Shown here: one piece after another, positions 32,474 through 42,207 of the stretch | Numbering within the stretch: the stretch's first letter is position 1 | Layout of the letters: every line of letters begins with the position of its first letter | DNA from: DAOVQB01 sp023128935 | GTDB lineage: Bacteria; Eisenbacteria; RBG-16-71-46; CAIMUX01; WJJG01 | Assembly (NCBI GenBank): GCA_030628905.1 | Contig: DAOVQB010000008.1 | Location: 1-55,571 of the forward strand | Reading direction: 5' to 3' | Length of the DNA: 55,571 nucleotides | Made by a program: the position numbers and the translations under genes | Notes under the pieces: model-generated | What the model was told of the DNA's origin: nothing | Databases searched by the model: none | What the model saw: the letters and a program-made list of their open reading frames with translations, nothing else

Positions 32474-35400
32474 TGAGGATCGTAGAAGGGTCGATGAAGC
32501 GCCCGGTGACTGTGACCATGGTCACCCTGGCGGCGGTCCTCTTCGGGCTGGTGGCCCTCTCCCGCCTGCCACTCAACCTCCTGCCGGAGATTTCCTATCC
32601 CACTCTCACCATCCGCACTGCATACGCTGATTCGGCCCCCGCGGAGGTCGAGAAACTGATCACCGAACCGCTGGAAGAAGCCGTCTCGGTGATCCAGGGC
32701 TTGCGCAACCTGCGGTCGGCCTCCCGTCCGGGTGTCTCTGAGATCACGCTGGAGTTCGCCTGGAAGACAAACATGGATTACGCGGCCCTCGACGTGCGCG
32801 AGAAAATCGACCTCATCAACCTACCGGATGACGCCGAGAGCCCTGTGTTGCTACGCTACGATCCATCGCTCGACCCGATCCTGCGCATCGGCCTCTATGG
32901 CGAGAAAAACCTCGTCACGCTGCGCTATCTTGCGGACCGAGTGCTCAAGAAGGATCTCGAGTCACTCGAGGGCGTAGCCTCGGTCCGCGTGCGCGGCGGC
33001 CTGGAGGAGGAGATCCAGGTCGAGGTGGATGAGGGCAAACTGGCAACCCTTGGTGTGCCGATCTCAGCGGTTTCCCTGTTTCTCAACAGCCAGAACGTGA
33101 ACGCCGCGGGCGGACGGCTCCGGGATCGGGAGGCGGAATATCTCGTTCGAACAGTGAATGAGTTCCAGACGATCGATGACATTAGACAAGCGATCCTCTT
33201 TGAGGAAAGTGGGCGCCAGGTGCGCCTCCAAGACGTGGCGACGATCACACGCGGCTACAAGGAGCGGGAGATCATCTCACGAGTGCACGCCCAGGAGGCC
33301 GTGGAGCTGGCCTTGTATAAGGAAGGACACGCGAACACCGTCCAGGTGGCCCGGGATGTCAAGCGCCGGCTTGCGCAGCTGGATGAGAACCTGCCGGAGG
33401 GTGTTCAAACCGAGGTCCTTTTCGATCAGTCGACTTTTATTGAACAGGCCCTTGGGGAGGTTCGCTCGAATGCGCTCCTGGGTGGTCTCCTGGCCATCTG
33501 CGTCCTTTACCTGTTCCTAAGGGAGCAGCGCAGCACACTGATCATTGGGTTGGTGATTCCTCTCTCGATCATGGCGACCTTCTTCGCCATGCAGCAGCTG
33601 GCCGTCTCCCTCAATATCATGTCTCTGGGCGGGCTGGCGCTCGGGGTCGGGATGCTGGTCGACAACGCGATCGTGGTGCTTGAATCGATTAGCCGCCACC
33701 GCGGCCGCGGCCGCTCGATCTGGGAAGCGACCCGGGACGGTGCCAGCGAGGTCTCGCGCGCGGTGACGGCATCGACGCTTACAACAGTGGCCGTCTTTCT
33801 GCCGATCATCTTCGTGGAGGGCATTGCTGGGCAAATCTTCCGGGATCAGGCCCTGACAGTCGCCTCCTCCCTTCTGGTTTCCCTCCTGGCGGCGCTGACC
33901 CTCATTCCGGTGCTCTGCAGCCTCGGGCAGAGGGATCCCGAGGGGGCGGATGAGACATCCACCCAAGCACCTGATGGTGCCGGCGCTCGGGCCCCCGCTC
34001 AGGTGCGACCGGCGTTCGCCGATACGGGTCTGTCCCGCCCTGGCAAGGGCGTGCTGTCCTTCGTGGTTGGACGGCTTCTCTGGCTTGCGTTGCGCCCGGT
34101 ACAGGCGCTCTTCGACCGCGTCTGGGCTGCGCTGGCCGGCACCTACCCGCGTATCCTGGCGGGTGCGCTGAGGCATCGCGCCCGCACACTGATGATCGCG
34201 GGCGCGCTGGCGCTTGCCGCCCTGCTCCTGATTCCACGCCTGGGCATCGAGCTGGTGCCGCCCTTTTCGCAAGGCGAGTTTGCTTTCGAACTCGAGATGC
34301 CGCCTGGCACACCACTGGCCGTGAGCGAACGGAAGGTGAAAGCCATCGAGCGGGACCTGGCCGGCGACCCCCGGATCGAACGCCTCTTTGCGAATGTGGG
34401 AGTGAGTTCTGAGCTCGGGGGGGCCGCCAGCGAGCGACGCGAGAATGTGGCATTGCTGAGCTTCGCGATCCAGGATCCCGGCGACCGGCGCCAGGAGAGC
34501 GCGGTGATCGAGGCCGTGCGGGACCGGTTGAATCGTGATCCGGAGGTCAAGTACACATTTAAGCGCCCTACCTACTTCAGCTTCAAGACGCCGATTGAGG
34601 TCCACGTTTATGGCCATGACCTCGGTGAGCTGAGCAGATATGCATCCACCTTGGCGCTCGCGATGCAGGCGATACCGGGACTGCGCGACGTACGCAGCAG
34701 CCTCGAAGATGGAAGCCCCGAGGTCCAGATCAACTTCCGTCGGGAGCGGATGGCCGCACTCGATCTCGACCTGGAGTCTGTTTCGCGCACCCTGCGCAAT
34801 AAGATCCGTGGCGAGGTTGCCACCAGGCTCAAGGAGCGCGACCGGCAACTGGATATCCTGGTGCGCACGGCAAATGCCTCTGAGATCGAGGTCGACCAGA
34901 TCCAGAACATGGTGGTGAGTCAGATCGACGGTATACCAATCCCGCTGTCCACGGTGGCGGACGTCACTCTCGGCACGGGGCCATCGCAGATCACACGCAT
35001 CGGCCAACAGCGGGCTGCCGTTATTCGCGCCAACCTCTCTGGCCGGGACCTGGGAAGCGCTAGCAAGGATATAGAGGTGCTGCTGCAGCACAGTCCGCCA
35101 CCTGCTGCTCTCACAGCTGAACTGGGCGGCCAGAACCAGGAGATCTCGACTTCCTTCCGGAGCATGGCGCTGGCCGTATTCCTAGCGGTTTTCATGGTCT
35201 ATCTCGTGATGGCCAGCCAGTTCGAGTCGTTTCTTCACCCGCTCGTCATCCTCTTTACCGTACCGCTGGGCGCCGTCGGAGTGGTCTTCGCACTGGCCTT
35301 GACCGGGACAGCAGTCAGCGTGGTGGTGCTGATCGGGGTCGTGATGCTGACAGGGATCGTAGTGAACAACGCGATCGTGCTGGTTGACTTCATCAATCAA

Positions 35401-35646
35401 CGACGCCGTGCGGGGTTGGAGAAGATCGAGGCGATCCTGGAGGGGGCCCAAGCGCGCCTGAGACCGATTTTCATGACCACTCTAACCACAGTGCTAGCGC
35501 TCCTGCCAATGGCGCTGGGCCTGGGTCAAGGGGCCGAACTACGTGCGCCGTTGGCGATCGCGGTCATTGGCGGACTCACTCTGGGGACCCTCCTGACCCT
35601 GGTGGTGATACCTGTGGTGTACGCAGCGCTGGATCGGAGACCGTGA
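32473..35646 (+). CDS. RND-family efflux transporter (first pump)
   Basis: A 1057-residue inner-membrane proton antiporter of the HAE1/AcrB class. Twelve membrane helices, two large periplasmic porter domains. Start MRIVEGSMKRPVTVTMVTL with the classic first helix, then LPEISYPTLTIRTAYADSAP. TM4 carries the proton-relay Asp in GVGMLVDNAIVVLESI. The second half has VMASQFESFLHPLVILFTVPLG and GIVVNNAIVLVDFINQRR, and the end is GTLLTLVVIPVVYAAL. An extra linker in the middle, about residues 490-560, is rich in Ala, Pro and Arg. ATG 32473 overlaps the adaptor stop by one base. The substrate cannot be told. No outer-membrane factor is in the window. Confidence 0.92.
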   Translation: MRIVEGSMKRPVTVTMVTLAAVLFGLVALSRLPLNLLPEISYPTLTIRTAYADSAPAEVEKLITEPLEEAVSVIQGLRNLRSASRPGVSEITLEFAWKTNMDYAALDVREKIDLINLPDDAESPVLLRYDPSLDPILRIGLYGEKNLVTLRYLADRVLKKDLESLEGVASVRVRGGLEEEIQVEVDEGKLATLGVPISAVSLFLNSQNVNAAGGRLRDREAEYLVRTVNEFQTIDDIRQAILFEESGRQVRLQDVATITRGYKEREIISRVHAQEAVELALYKEGHANTVQVARDVKRRLAQLDENLPEGVQTEVLFDQSTFIEQALGEVRSNALLGGLLAICVLYLFLREQRSTLIIGLVIPLSIMATFFAMQQLAVSLNIMSLGGLALGVGMLVDNAIVVLESISRHRGRGRSIWEATRDGASEVSRAVTASTLTTVAVFLPIIFVEGIAGQIFRDQALTVASSLLVSLLAALTLIPVLCSLGQRDPEGADETSTQAPDGAGARAPAQVRPAFADTGLSRPGKGVLSFVVGRLLWLALRPVQALFDRVWAALAGTYPRILAGALRHRARTLMIAGALALAALLLIPRLGIELVPPFSQGEFAFELEMPPGTPLAVSERKVKAIERDLAGDPRIERLFANVGVSSELGGAASERRENVALLSFAIQDPGDRRQESAVIEAVRDRLNRDPEVKYTFKRPTYFSFKTPIEVHVYGHDLGELSRYASTLALAMQAIPGLRDVRSSLEDGSPEVQINFRRERMAALDLDLESVSRTLRNKIRGEVATRLKERDRQLDILVRTANASEIEVDQIQNMVVSQIDGIPIPLSTVADVTLGTGPSQITRIGQQRAAVIRANLSGRDLGSASKDIEVLLQHSPPPAALTAELGGQNQEISTSFRSMALAVFLAVFMVYLVMASQFESFLHPLVILFTVPLGAVGVVFALALTGTAVSVVVLIGVVMLTGIVVNNAIVLVDFINQRRRAGLEKIEAILEGAQARLRPIFMTTLTTVLALLPMALGLGQGAELRAPLAIAVIGGLTLGTLLTLVVIPVVYAALDRRP

Positions 35647-35715
35647 GCGTGACATGCATGGGGGAGTTCTGCGGCGTGGATCAGAAGGTGGTAGGACGCA
35701 GATCGGGAGGCAGTC

Positions 35716-38700
35716 ATGGCGATCTCTGATCATGCCTTGCGCCGGCCCGTAACCGTCATGGTCGTGACGGCAGCGCTCCTCGTTCTCGGGGGCGTGAGCT
35801 TCACACGCCTCAAGCTGGATTTCCTCCCCAAGGTGGATTTCCCCTTCATCGGGGTCTGGGCACCCTATCCCAATGCCGTCCCCGCCCAGGTTGAGAGGGA
35901 GATCGCCCGCCCGATCGAAGAGATCATGGCAACCCTGGGTGACGTGAAGGAGATCTGGTCGAACTCGGAAGAGGACGGCGCCTTTGTGGCGGTGGAGTTC
36001 GACTTTGGCCGCAGCGTTGATGTCCTGCGCATGGAGGTGAAGGAAAAACTCGAACAGGTCCGCCCACTCTTGCCTTCCGACCTGCGCGACACCTACATCT
36101 TCACATTCAACTCGAATGATATCCCGATCATGGTTGGGAGGATCAGTGCACACGGGCGTGATCTCGCCGGCTCATACGACCTTCTGGAGCGCAGGATCAT
36201 CAACCCGATGCGCCGTATTGAGGGCGTGGGACGTGTACAGGTCGATGGGATCGCGCCGAAGAGCATCCGGATCTACCTATTCCTGGATCGGATTGTTGAG
36301 CATTCCATTGATGTTGGACGGCTTTTTGAGCTGCTCAATGCTAACAATGTAGATCTGTCAGTTGGTCGTGTGCGCAATGGCCGGCAGAAGGTCACTGTGC
36401 GCACACTTGGTCAGTTCCGCTCGCTCGAGGATATCGGTAATCTGCAGGTGAGCCCTACCGGCTTAAGACTCAGAGACATTGCGGAGATCGACTACAGCGA
36501 ACCGGCGCCGCACTACTACCGGCGCCTCAATGGAGAGCCGGCGATCGCATTCGACATCCAGAAGGCTTCGGGTGCCAACATCGTGGACGTTTCGCGCCGG
36601 CTTCATGAGGTTCTGGACGAGATTAACGAGGATCCCGCTCTTGAAGGCGTCGATGTGGTGCTCTTCTTTGATCAGGCTGCGGAGATAAAGAACTCTCTGC
36701 GCAGTGTCTTCCAAGCCGGCCTAATAGGATCTACTCTCGCCGTCCTAGTGCTGCTGGTCTTCCTGCGGCGGCTCAAGACGACGCTCATCGTCTCGGTGGC
36801 GATTCCCTTCTGTGTTGTCTCCAGCTGCATCTTTCTCTATCTCAGCGGGCGGTCCCTGAACATGCTCAGCATGATGGGGCTAATGCTGGCGGTGGGCATG
36901 CTCGTGGACAACGCCATTGTCGTGCTCGAGTCGATCTACCGTCGACAGGAGCGGGGTTACGCTGCGCCCAAAGCCGCGTGGCTTGGTGCCCGGGAAGTGG
37001 GCATGGCCGTGACTGCCTCGACGCTGACCTCCGTAATCGTCTTTGCCCCGATCATTCTGTCCAAGGGCAGTGAGATCTGTGTCTGGCTGTCAGAGGTTGG
37101 AGTGACAATCTCGGTGACGCTGGTTTTCTCCCTTCTGATCTGCATGACGCTTGTGCCCCTGCTCGCTGCGCGCACCCCTCTTCAGGGGAGCCATGGCGAG
37201 TTCAGCTTTCTCACCAAACTGCGCAATCGCTACCTGCGTCTCCTGCGCTGGACCGCTATCATGCATCCGAAGCGCACGGGGCTGATCTTTGTCCCGCTCT
37301 TTCTCATACTCACCATTGCGGCCATGCGAATCAGCGGGTTTGAACCCGAGGGGATGGAGGGCAATGGAGTCAAGCAGAATAACCTGTACTTCGAGCTGGA
37401 GTTCACCGACAACATCAATGTCTACGGGGTCGACGACTACGTGAACCGGATCGAATCCTTCCTACTGCCGCGCCTCGATTCGCTGCGAGTTGAATCGCTA
37501 TACACGTACTATCGGGACAACCACGCTGCCTGTGGACTCTACTTCCCGGAAGGCGAGACGCGCGGAGACCAGGAGACCCGCGAGCTGCGCCAGTACCTCA
37601 GGGAGGCATTACCCGTGCTCCCCGGGGCGGAATACCGTTTCGGCAACGAGGATGATGCCGGCCGTGGGGCAAGAAGGATCTCCATGACTCTCTTCGGTGA
37701 GGACACGGATCTTCTCCAAGAGATGGCTGAAGAGGCGCGGCGGCGCCTGGCGCTCGTGCCCAATCTGGAGGATGTTCGCAGCGCAGCCGATGAGGGACGT
37801 GACGAAGTACGGATCATCTTGGATCGCAGCCTCGGTGGGCGCTATGGGATCAGTGCAGGCACGCTGGCGCAGATCCTCGGCCTCACCTTCCGCGGTGTGC
37901 CCTTGCGGGAGTTCCAGGCCAAGGACCGGGAGATCAAGATGGACATTGTGCTCGAACCCTCCGACCGCCGCAACATCGACAATCTGGCGCGCCTGCCGAT
38001 TACGTACCACGAAGGGCGGCCGATATTGCTCGGCCAGGTGGCCCGCTTTGAGATCGGCAAGGGTGCCCAACGGATCTACCGGGAGCAGCAGAAGACAGCC
38101 ATCACGGTGCGTGGCAGTTACGAGGGAGACGATTACAACGACATGCGGCGGCGGGTCGAGCGTGTGATGGACACGCTGGAACTGCCAACGGGCTACAGCT
38201 GGTCCTTTGGCCGCGAGCTGCGCGAATCGCAGGCCGAGCAGAGCGAGATGCTGATCAACATCCTGCTGGCCCTCTGTTGTGTATATCTATTGATGGCGGC
38301 GCTATTCGAATCGTTCCTGCATCCGTTGGTCATCATGCTGTGCATCCCATTTGCGGGGCTCGGTGTGATCTGGACAATGATGCTCACGCGCACACCGCTC
38401 AACATCATGGCGATGATTGGGATCGTGATCTTGATCGGAGTTGTGGTGAACAACGGAATCGTACTGCTCGATCATGTCAACGGCCTGCGGCGTCGCGGCT
38501 TCGACCGCACAAGTGCGATCATTGAGGGCTGCCGCGACCGCTTCCGCCCAATCCTCATGACCGCATCAACCACAATTCTGGGCCTGACCCCGTTGGCCTT
38601 TGGCAGGGCGGATCTCGGCGGTGGCTATTACTTCCCCCTGGCTCGCGCGATCATGGGGGGCTTGGCAACTAGCACAGTGCTGACACTGATCGTACTCCCT

Positions 38701-38841
38701 ACTTTCTATGTCCTGATCGAGAACGCGACAGGCTCGATCCGCAGGACTATCGCCTGGGGCATGGGAAAGGGCTCACTGCCCTGGAAAGCTGTTCCCGTAT
38801 CCGATGCAGGTGAGTCACGCCGCTTGGGAGTTGCCAGGTGA
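35716..38841 (+). CDS. RND-family efflux transporter (second pump)
   Basis: A 1041-residue RND protein, clearly different from its neighbour. Start HALRRPVTVMVVTAALLVLG, then DFLPKVDFPFIGVWAPYPNA. The TM4 relay Asp is in AVGMLVDNAIVVLESIYRR. The second half has LLMAALFESFLHPLVIMLC and GVVVNNGIVLLDHVNGLRRR, with LIVLPTFYVLIENATGSI near the end. GGGAGG lies 5 bases before the ATG. With one adaptor and two pumps in a row, the operon resembles MdtABC-like systems in which two RND proteins form a hetero-trimer. That is inference. The last 27 bases overlap the oppositely directed sensor-kinase gene. Confidence 0.92.
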   Translation: MAISDHALRRPVTVMVVTAALLVLGGVSFTRLKLDFLPKVDFPFIGVWAPYPNAVPAQVEREIARPIEEIMATLGDVKEIWSNSEEDGAFVAVEFDFGRSVDVLRMEVKEKLEQVRPLLPSDLRDTYIFTFNSNDIPIMVGRISAHGRDLAGSYDLLERRIINPMRRIEGVGRVQVDGIAPKSIRIYLFLDRIVEHSIDVGRLFELLNANNVDLSVGRVRNGRQKVTVRTLGQFRSLEDIGNLQVSPTGLRLRDIAEIDYSEPAPHYYRRLNGEPAIAFDIQKASGANIVDVSRRLHEVLDEINEDPALEGVDVVLFFDQAAEIKNSLRSVFQAGLIGSTLAVLVLLVFLRRLKTTLIVSVAIPFCVVSSCIFLYLSGRSLNMLSMMGLMLAVGMLVDNAIVVLESIYRRQERGYAAPKAAWLGAREVGMAVTASTLTSVIVFAPIILSKGSEICVWLSEVGVTISVTLVFSLLICMTLVPLLAARTPLQGSHGEFSFLTKLRNRYLRLLRWTAIMHPKRTGLIFVPLFLILTIAAMRISGFEPEGMEGNGVKQNNLYFELEFTDNINVYGVDDYVNRIESFLLPRLDSLRVESLYTYYRDNHAACGLYFPEGETRGDQETRELRQYLREALPVLPGAEYRFGNEDDAGRGARRISMTLFGEDTDLLQEMAEEARRRLALVPNLEDVRSAADEGRDEVRIILDRSLGGRYGISAGTLAQILGLTFRGVPLREFQAKDREIKMDIVLEPSDRRNIDNLARLPITYHEGRPILLGQVARFEIGKGAQRIYREQQKTAITVRGSYEGDDYNDMRRRVERVMDTLELPTGYSWSFGRELRESQAEQSEMLINILLALCCVYLLMAALFESFLHPLVIMLCIPFAGLGVIWTMMLTRTPLNIMAMIGIVILIGVVVNNGIVLLDHVNGLRRRGFDRTSAIIEGCRDRFRPILMTASTTILGLTPLAFGRADLGGGYYFPLARAIMGGLATSTVLTLIVLPTFYVLIENATGSIRRTIAWGMGKGSLPWKAVPVSDAGESRRLGVAR

Positions 38842-41160
38842 ATTCACGATTCCATTCTCCGAGTCAATGGGCAGACGGATAATGAACGTTGTTCCCTGAC
38901 CCTGCTGCGTCTCGAGATCGAGCGCGCCGCGATGCTTGTTGACAACTACGTCATAGGCGATCGTCAGGCCCTGGCCACTTCCCTTGCCGACTTCCTTGGT
39001 CGTGAAGAAGCGGTCGAATATCTTGTCTCGGATCTCTGGCGGGATTCCAGTTCCTGTATCGGACACCCGGACTTCGACTTGCCCGTCAGTCTCCTGCGTG
39101 CTTATGGTGATCTTGCCTTTCTCCGACGAGCCTTCGCCAAGCCGCTGGGCGATTGCATGGGCGGCATTGACGATCAGGTTCAGGAGGCACTGGTTGAGTT
39201 CGCCCGGGTAGCCTTGGATCAGGGGCAGCGAGGGATCGAGTTCGGTGGCCATGTCAGCCACGTACTTCCATTCATTCCGCGCGACGGTGGTCGTGGTTTC
39301 AATCGCCTTGTTGAGGTCGACAGTCGTTTTCTCCCCGCCCGGATGGGCAAAGGTCTTCATCGCGGCAACGATATCCGCAACACGCGTGGCTCCCTCCAGC
39401 GACGCCTCTATGGCACGCGGGATCTCCTGACGCAGGTAGTCAAGATCGGCCTCTTCAACAGCAGCTTCAACGCCAGTTACCAACTCCGGGGTGAGTTTAT
39501 CCTCCCGCGCAGCCGCCAGCAGTTCGCCATACTTCTGCAACACAGTAATCAGGCCAGCATAGCTTTCCTGCAGGAATCGCGTGTTATCGCCGACATACTG
39601 CGCCGGGGTATTGATCTCGTGCGCGATCCCGGATGCAAGCTCCCCGATCCCTTGCATCCTTTCGCTCTGCCTCAATCGCAGCTCCATTTCCCTGCGTTCA
39701 GTCATGTCCCTGGTGATGATCCCGAGTCCATCGCCGACCTTGAAAGCGCTCACAGACAGATGCCTATCCCCAATGTGGGGTAGAGCGTGAATGTCCTCGA
39801 TAGTGGATGTTTCTCCTGTCCTAAGGACGTCCAGGTACATTCTGTGCCGATCCGTATCGCTGAGTTCGGGAAGCACATCCAGAATGCTGTGTCCGATCAC
39901 CTGTTCCCCGGGCAGGCCTATGTCACACAATGCGGCCTCATTCAGGGCCATGTAGCGCAGTTGCGAATCGAGCAGGCTGAAGCTGTTAGGCGATGCTTGG
40001 ATGAAAGCGATGAGGCTTTGCCGGCTTTCCTGCAAGGCCTCCTGTACCTGCTTGCGTTCGTGTAGTTCCTTCTGTTGTGCTGCTACTGCCTCTCCAAGGC
40101 TACGGTTAAGGCGTGCTATGCGAGTCATGAACAGGGCCATCAGAATCGTCAGGACTGTTGGACCGAGTAGCCAGTGCCAGTAACGCCGGAGCACATCATA
40201 CAACGTTACCTTCCCGTAGTCCTTGTATAGCCCGATACGAAGCTCTTTCAGGCAATCGTGCACTGGCTGGTAGTTCTGCGGGACCGTCCAACCTGAGCAT
40301 TGCGCGCTCTTCGCGGCGGGGCTGTCGGGGGGCATCGCCAGCAGAGCGGCTGCAACCTTCTCTGCCAGTTCGTCACTGGTATGGTGGGCCTTGGCCAGCG
40401 GCCATTCCGGGTATGTGGGCGTGGAGCCAACGAAAGGCATTCCTGTGCAACTGCAGTCATGTTTGTTGATCACCCTGAAATCCTGCAAGCGGATCTTGCC
40501 CTCCATCGCCATGCGCTCAAGGGTGTCGGTCCGGACGGAGCCGGCGTCGACGTCACCGTCTCGCACGGCATAGACGACAGCGTCATGAGAGCCGCCGAAG
40601 CTCAGGTAGGCGAAGTCATGATGCGGATCAAGGCCATGTTGGCGGAACTTTCGCCAGGCCATGAGCCATCCCCCTAGGGACTTCTCGTCGACCGCCATGA
40701 AGGACCTGCCCCTGAGGTCATCGAGTTGACCGATATCCCTGCGGTCGGCTCTGCAGAAGATGACCGCGCCGTAAACAGTGCATACCTTGCCCATGCATAG
40801 GTTCTTCAGCGTTACGATACGGCGCGCGCTAGAAAGCAGTTCAAGCGTCACGTAGTAAGTGGGATTGGCCAGGACGAAATCGATCTCCTTATGCTCAACC
40901 GCAGGATACACATCACCAAAACCGAGAGGCACAATCGTGAAGGAGTAATCGGGGATTTCGCTCGTCAGGTATTGGGCAGTGGGTCGCCATTTATCCAGGC
41001 ACTGTTGGTAGCCGCGCTTCGCGAGTACCCCGATTCGGACGGACTGAACGGTCTCTTGAGCGGCAAAGATGGTCTCAACTACGGGAGAAAGCAGGAGGAT
41101 GCTCAGTGTCAGAATGCTCCTGACAATTGCACGGGACAGTCTTTTCTGGCGCTGCCACAT
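38815..41160 (-). CDS. TtrS/PhnD-type periplasmic-binding sensor histidine kinase
   Basis: A 781-residue membrane kinase. After a signal/TM segment (residues 14-34) comes a PhnD-like binding domain (40-330): IGVLAKRGYQQCLDKWRPTA, IDFVLANPTYYVTLE, FCRADRRDIGQLDDLRGRSF, LSFGGSHDAVVYAV and GDVDAGSVRTDTLERMA. This matches the tetrathionate sensor TtrS and phosphonate-type binding proteins. A second TM segment (about 350-375), a coiled coil, a PAS domain (400-510) and a complete kinase follow (H-box GIAHEINTPAQYV, N-box LNLIVNAAHAIA, G1 DTGTGIP, G2 GKGSGQGLTIAY). The start at ATG 41160 has GGGGAGA 8 bases upstream. An upstream extension to 41313 has no signal peptide at its start and was rejected. 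No cognate regulator is adjacent. The ligand is unknown. Confidence 0.87.
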   Translation of the reverse strand: MWQRQKRLSRAIVRSILTLSILLLSPVVETIFAAQETVQSVRIGVLAKRGYQQCLDKWRPTAQYLTSEIPDYSFTIVPLGFGDVYPAVEHKEIDFVLANPTYYVTLELLSSARRIVTLKNLCMGKVCTVYGAVIFCRADRRDIGQLDDLRGRSFMAVDEKSLGGWLMAWRKFRQHGLDPHHDFAYLSFGGSHDAVVYAVRDGDVDAGSVRTDTLERMAMEGKIRLQDFRVINKHDCSCTGMPFVGSTPTYPEWPLAKAHHTSDELAEKVAAALLAMPPDSPAAKSAQCSGWTVPQNYQPVHDCLKELRIGLYKDYGKVTLYDVLRRYWHWLLGPTVLTILMALFMTRIARLNRSLGEAVAAQQKELHERKQVQEALQESRQSLIAFIQASPNSFSLLDSQLRYMALNEAALCDIGLPGEQVIGHSILDVLPELSDTDRHRMYLDVLRTGETSTIEDIHALPHIGDRHLSVSAFKVGDGLGIITRDMTERREMELRLRQSERMQGIGELASGIAHEINTPAQYVGDNTRFLQESYAGLITVLQKYGELLAAAREDKLTPELVTGVEAAVEEADLDYLRQEIPRAIEASLEGATRVADIVAAMKTFAHPGGEKTTVDLNKAIETTTTVARNEWKYVADMATELDPSLPLIQGYPGELNQCLLNLIVNAAHAIAQRLGEGSSEKGKITISTQETDGQVEVRVSDTGTGIPPEIRDKIFDRFFTTKEVGKGSGQGLTIAYDVVVNKHRGALDLETQQGQGTTFIIRLPIDSENGIVNSPGNSQAA

Positions 41161-41511
41161 ATGTTGGATTCTCCCCGTCAGTGATCTACCACAGCCGATG
41201 TCAGGGTGCCTGGCTGTGCTGGGCACCTGGCCGTGGTTGTGACAGGCCGCAATTCGTTCCCTCGCGCGGCTACGGGTGCAGTCTCTGTATGTCCAGTATC
41301 TAATGATCGGCATGAAGCGCGTGGAGGTTCAGCTTGCTAGACTAAACCGACGCATTTAGGGTGCGGCTGGAATTGCTTGGGGCGCTGCAAGATAGGCCGG
41401 ATCTGCCTGTCCGGGGCTGTCTGTCTAGGGCCTCCTTTCTGTAGGTGACCTTGCCGCGCTCACCTTAGCAAGACCCCGGATGGGCCTTGGCTGCGAGATG
41501 ATAGGGCGCAT
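41161..41511. other. Intergenic region upstream of the sensor kinase
   Basis: About 350 bases between the kinase start and the 3' end of the reductase gene, both leftward. They include the kinase ribosome site near the left end. No gene, repeat or convincing promoter pair was recognised. Confidence 0.4.
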
Positions 41512-42093
41512 TCATCCAGCCCTTGTAGCGATCTCTTGAGCAATCTCCTTGGCTCTCTGCATGACCTGTTTGCGGCTCGTGACCTCTCCTGGAGCACTCA
41601 CTCCGCAGGCCCGAATCAGATAGGTCTTATCATAGCCATACACTTTGAAGAAGTATTCGTACCGACCAAAGATATCTGCGTAAAGGCTCTCGTCAGCGAA
41701 GCCTTGGGTTTGAATGAACACGAGCGTCCTGCCGGGCGAAAGGCGACTGGGCTTGGGGTTAGTCGTGAAGTCAGGTTCTAGATACCCAAAGGTGCGATCG
41801 ATGAATGCTTTGAGTTGGCTGGTGACATCGGTGTAGTATACGGGGGTGGCGAGCACCAGAACGTCGGCTGCATGAATGGCTTTCAGGACAGCCGTCAGAT
41901 CGTCCCGTATGACGCACTTATCCGATCCGGTCTTGCAGGCCATGCAGCCCTGACAGCCAGAGTAGCTGAGATCGTTGAGTGCAATTGCCTGGACGTCAAT
42001 GCCAAGGTCTTCTGCTGCGCGGCAGAAGCATTCTGCGATCGTTGCGCTATTGCCATTGGGACGGGGGCTTCCTAGCAAGCAGACTGCATTCAT
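41512..42093 (-). CDS. Flavodoxin-fold NAD(P)H-dependent reductase
   Basis: A 193-residue protein of the NADPH-dependent FMN reductase/iron-sulfur flavoprotein group. The FMN phosphate loop is GSPRPNGNSATIAE near the N terminus. The compact Cys motif GCQGCMACKTGSDKC (about residues 46-60) is that of iron-sulfur flavoproteins and related reductases. ATPVYYTDVTSQLKAFIDRT is the flavin-ring loop. It would carry electrons from NAD(P)H, possibly to quinones, disulfides or oxidants. A GGAGGGA site 5 bases before the ATG supports the start. It is a single gene, with a 114-base gap to the large secreted protein. Confidence 0.85.
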   Translation of the reverse strand: MNAVCLLGSPRPNGNSATIAECFCRAAEDLGIDVQAIALNDLSYSGCQGCMACKTGSDKCVIRDDLTAVLKAIHAADVLVLATPVYYTDVTSQLKAFIDRTFGYLEPDFTTNPKPSRLSPGRTLVFIQTQGFADESLYADIFGRYEYFFKVYGYDKTYLIRACGVSAPGEVTSRKQVMQRAKEIAQEIATRAG

Positions 42094-42207
42094 TGATTCC
42101 CTCCAGCTTCATCAGTTGTAACCTCACCGCGATTTATGCACCTGAGTCTCTCTCGTCAAGGTCGATCGCTATTGTCTCGTAGCCATAGTGTCTTGAGCCT
42201 CCTGCTA

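Noticed and set aside
33517..35091. 524-codon open frame opposite the first RND gene
   Set aside because: Antisense shadow of a G+C-rich, well-conserved gene. The translation has no domain and high His/Arg/Gln content.
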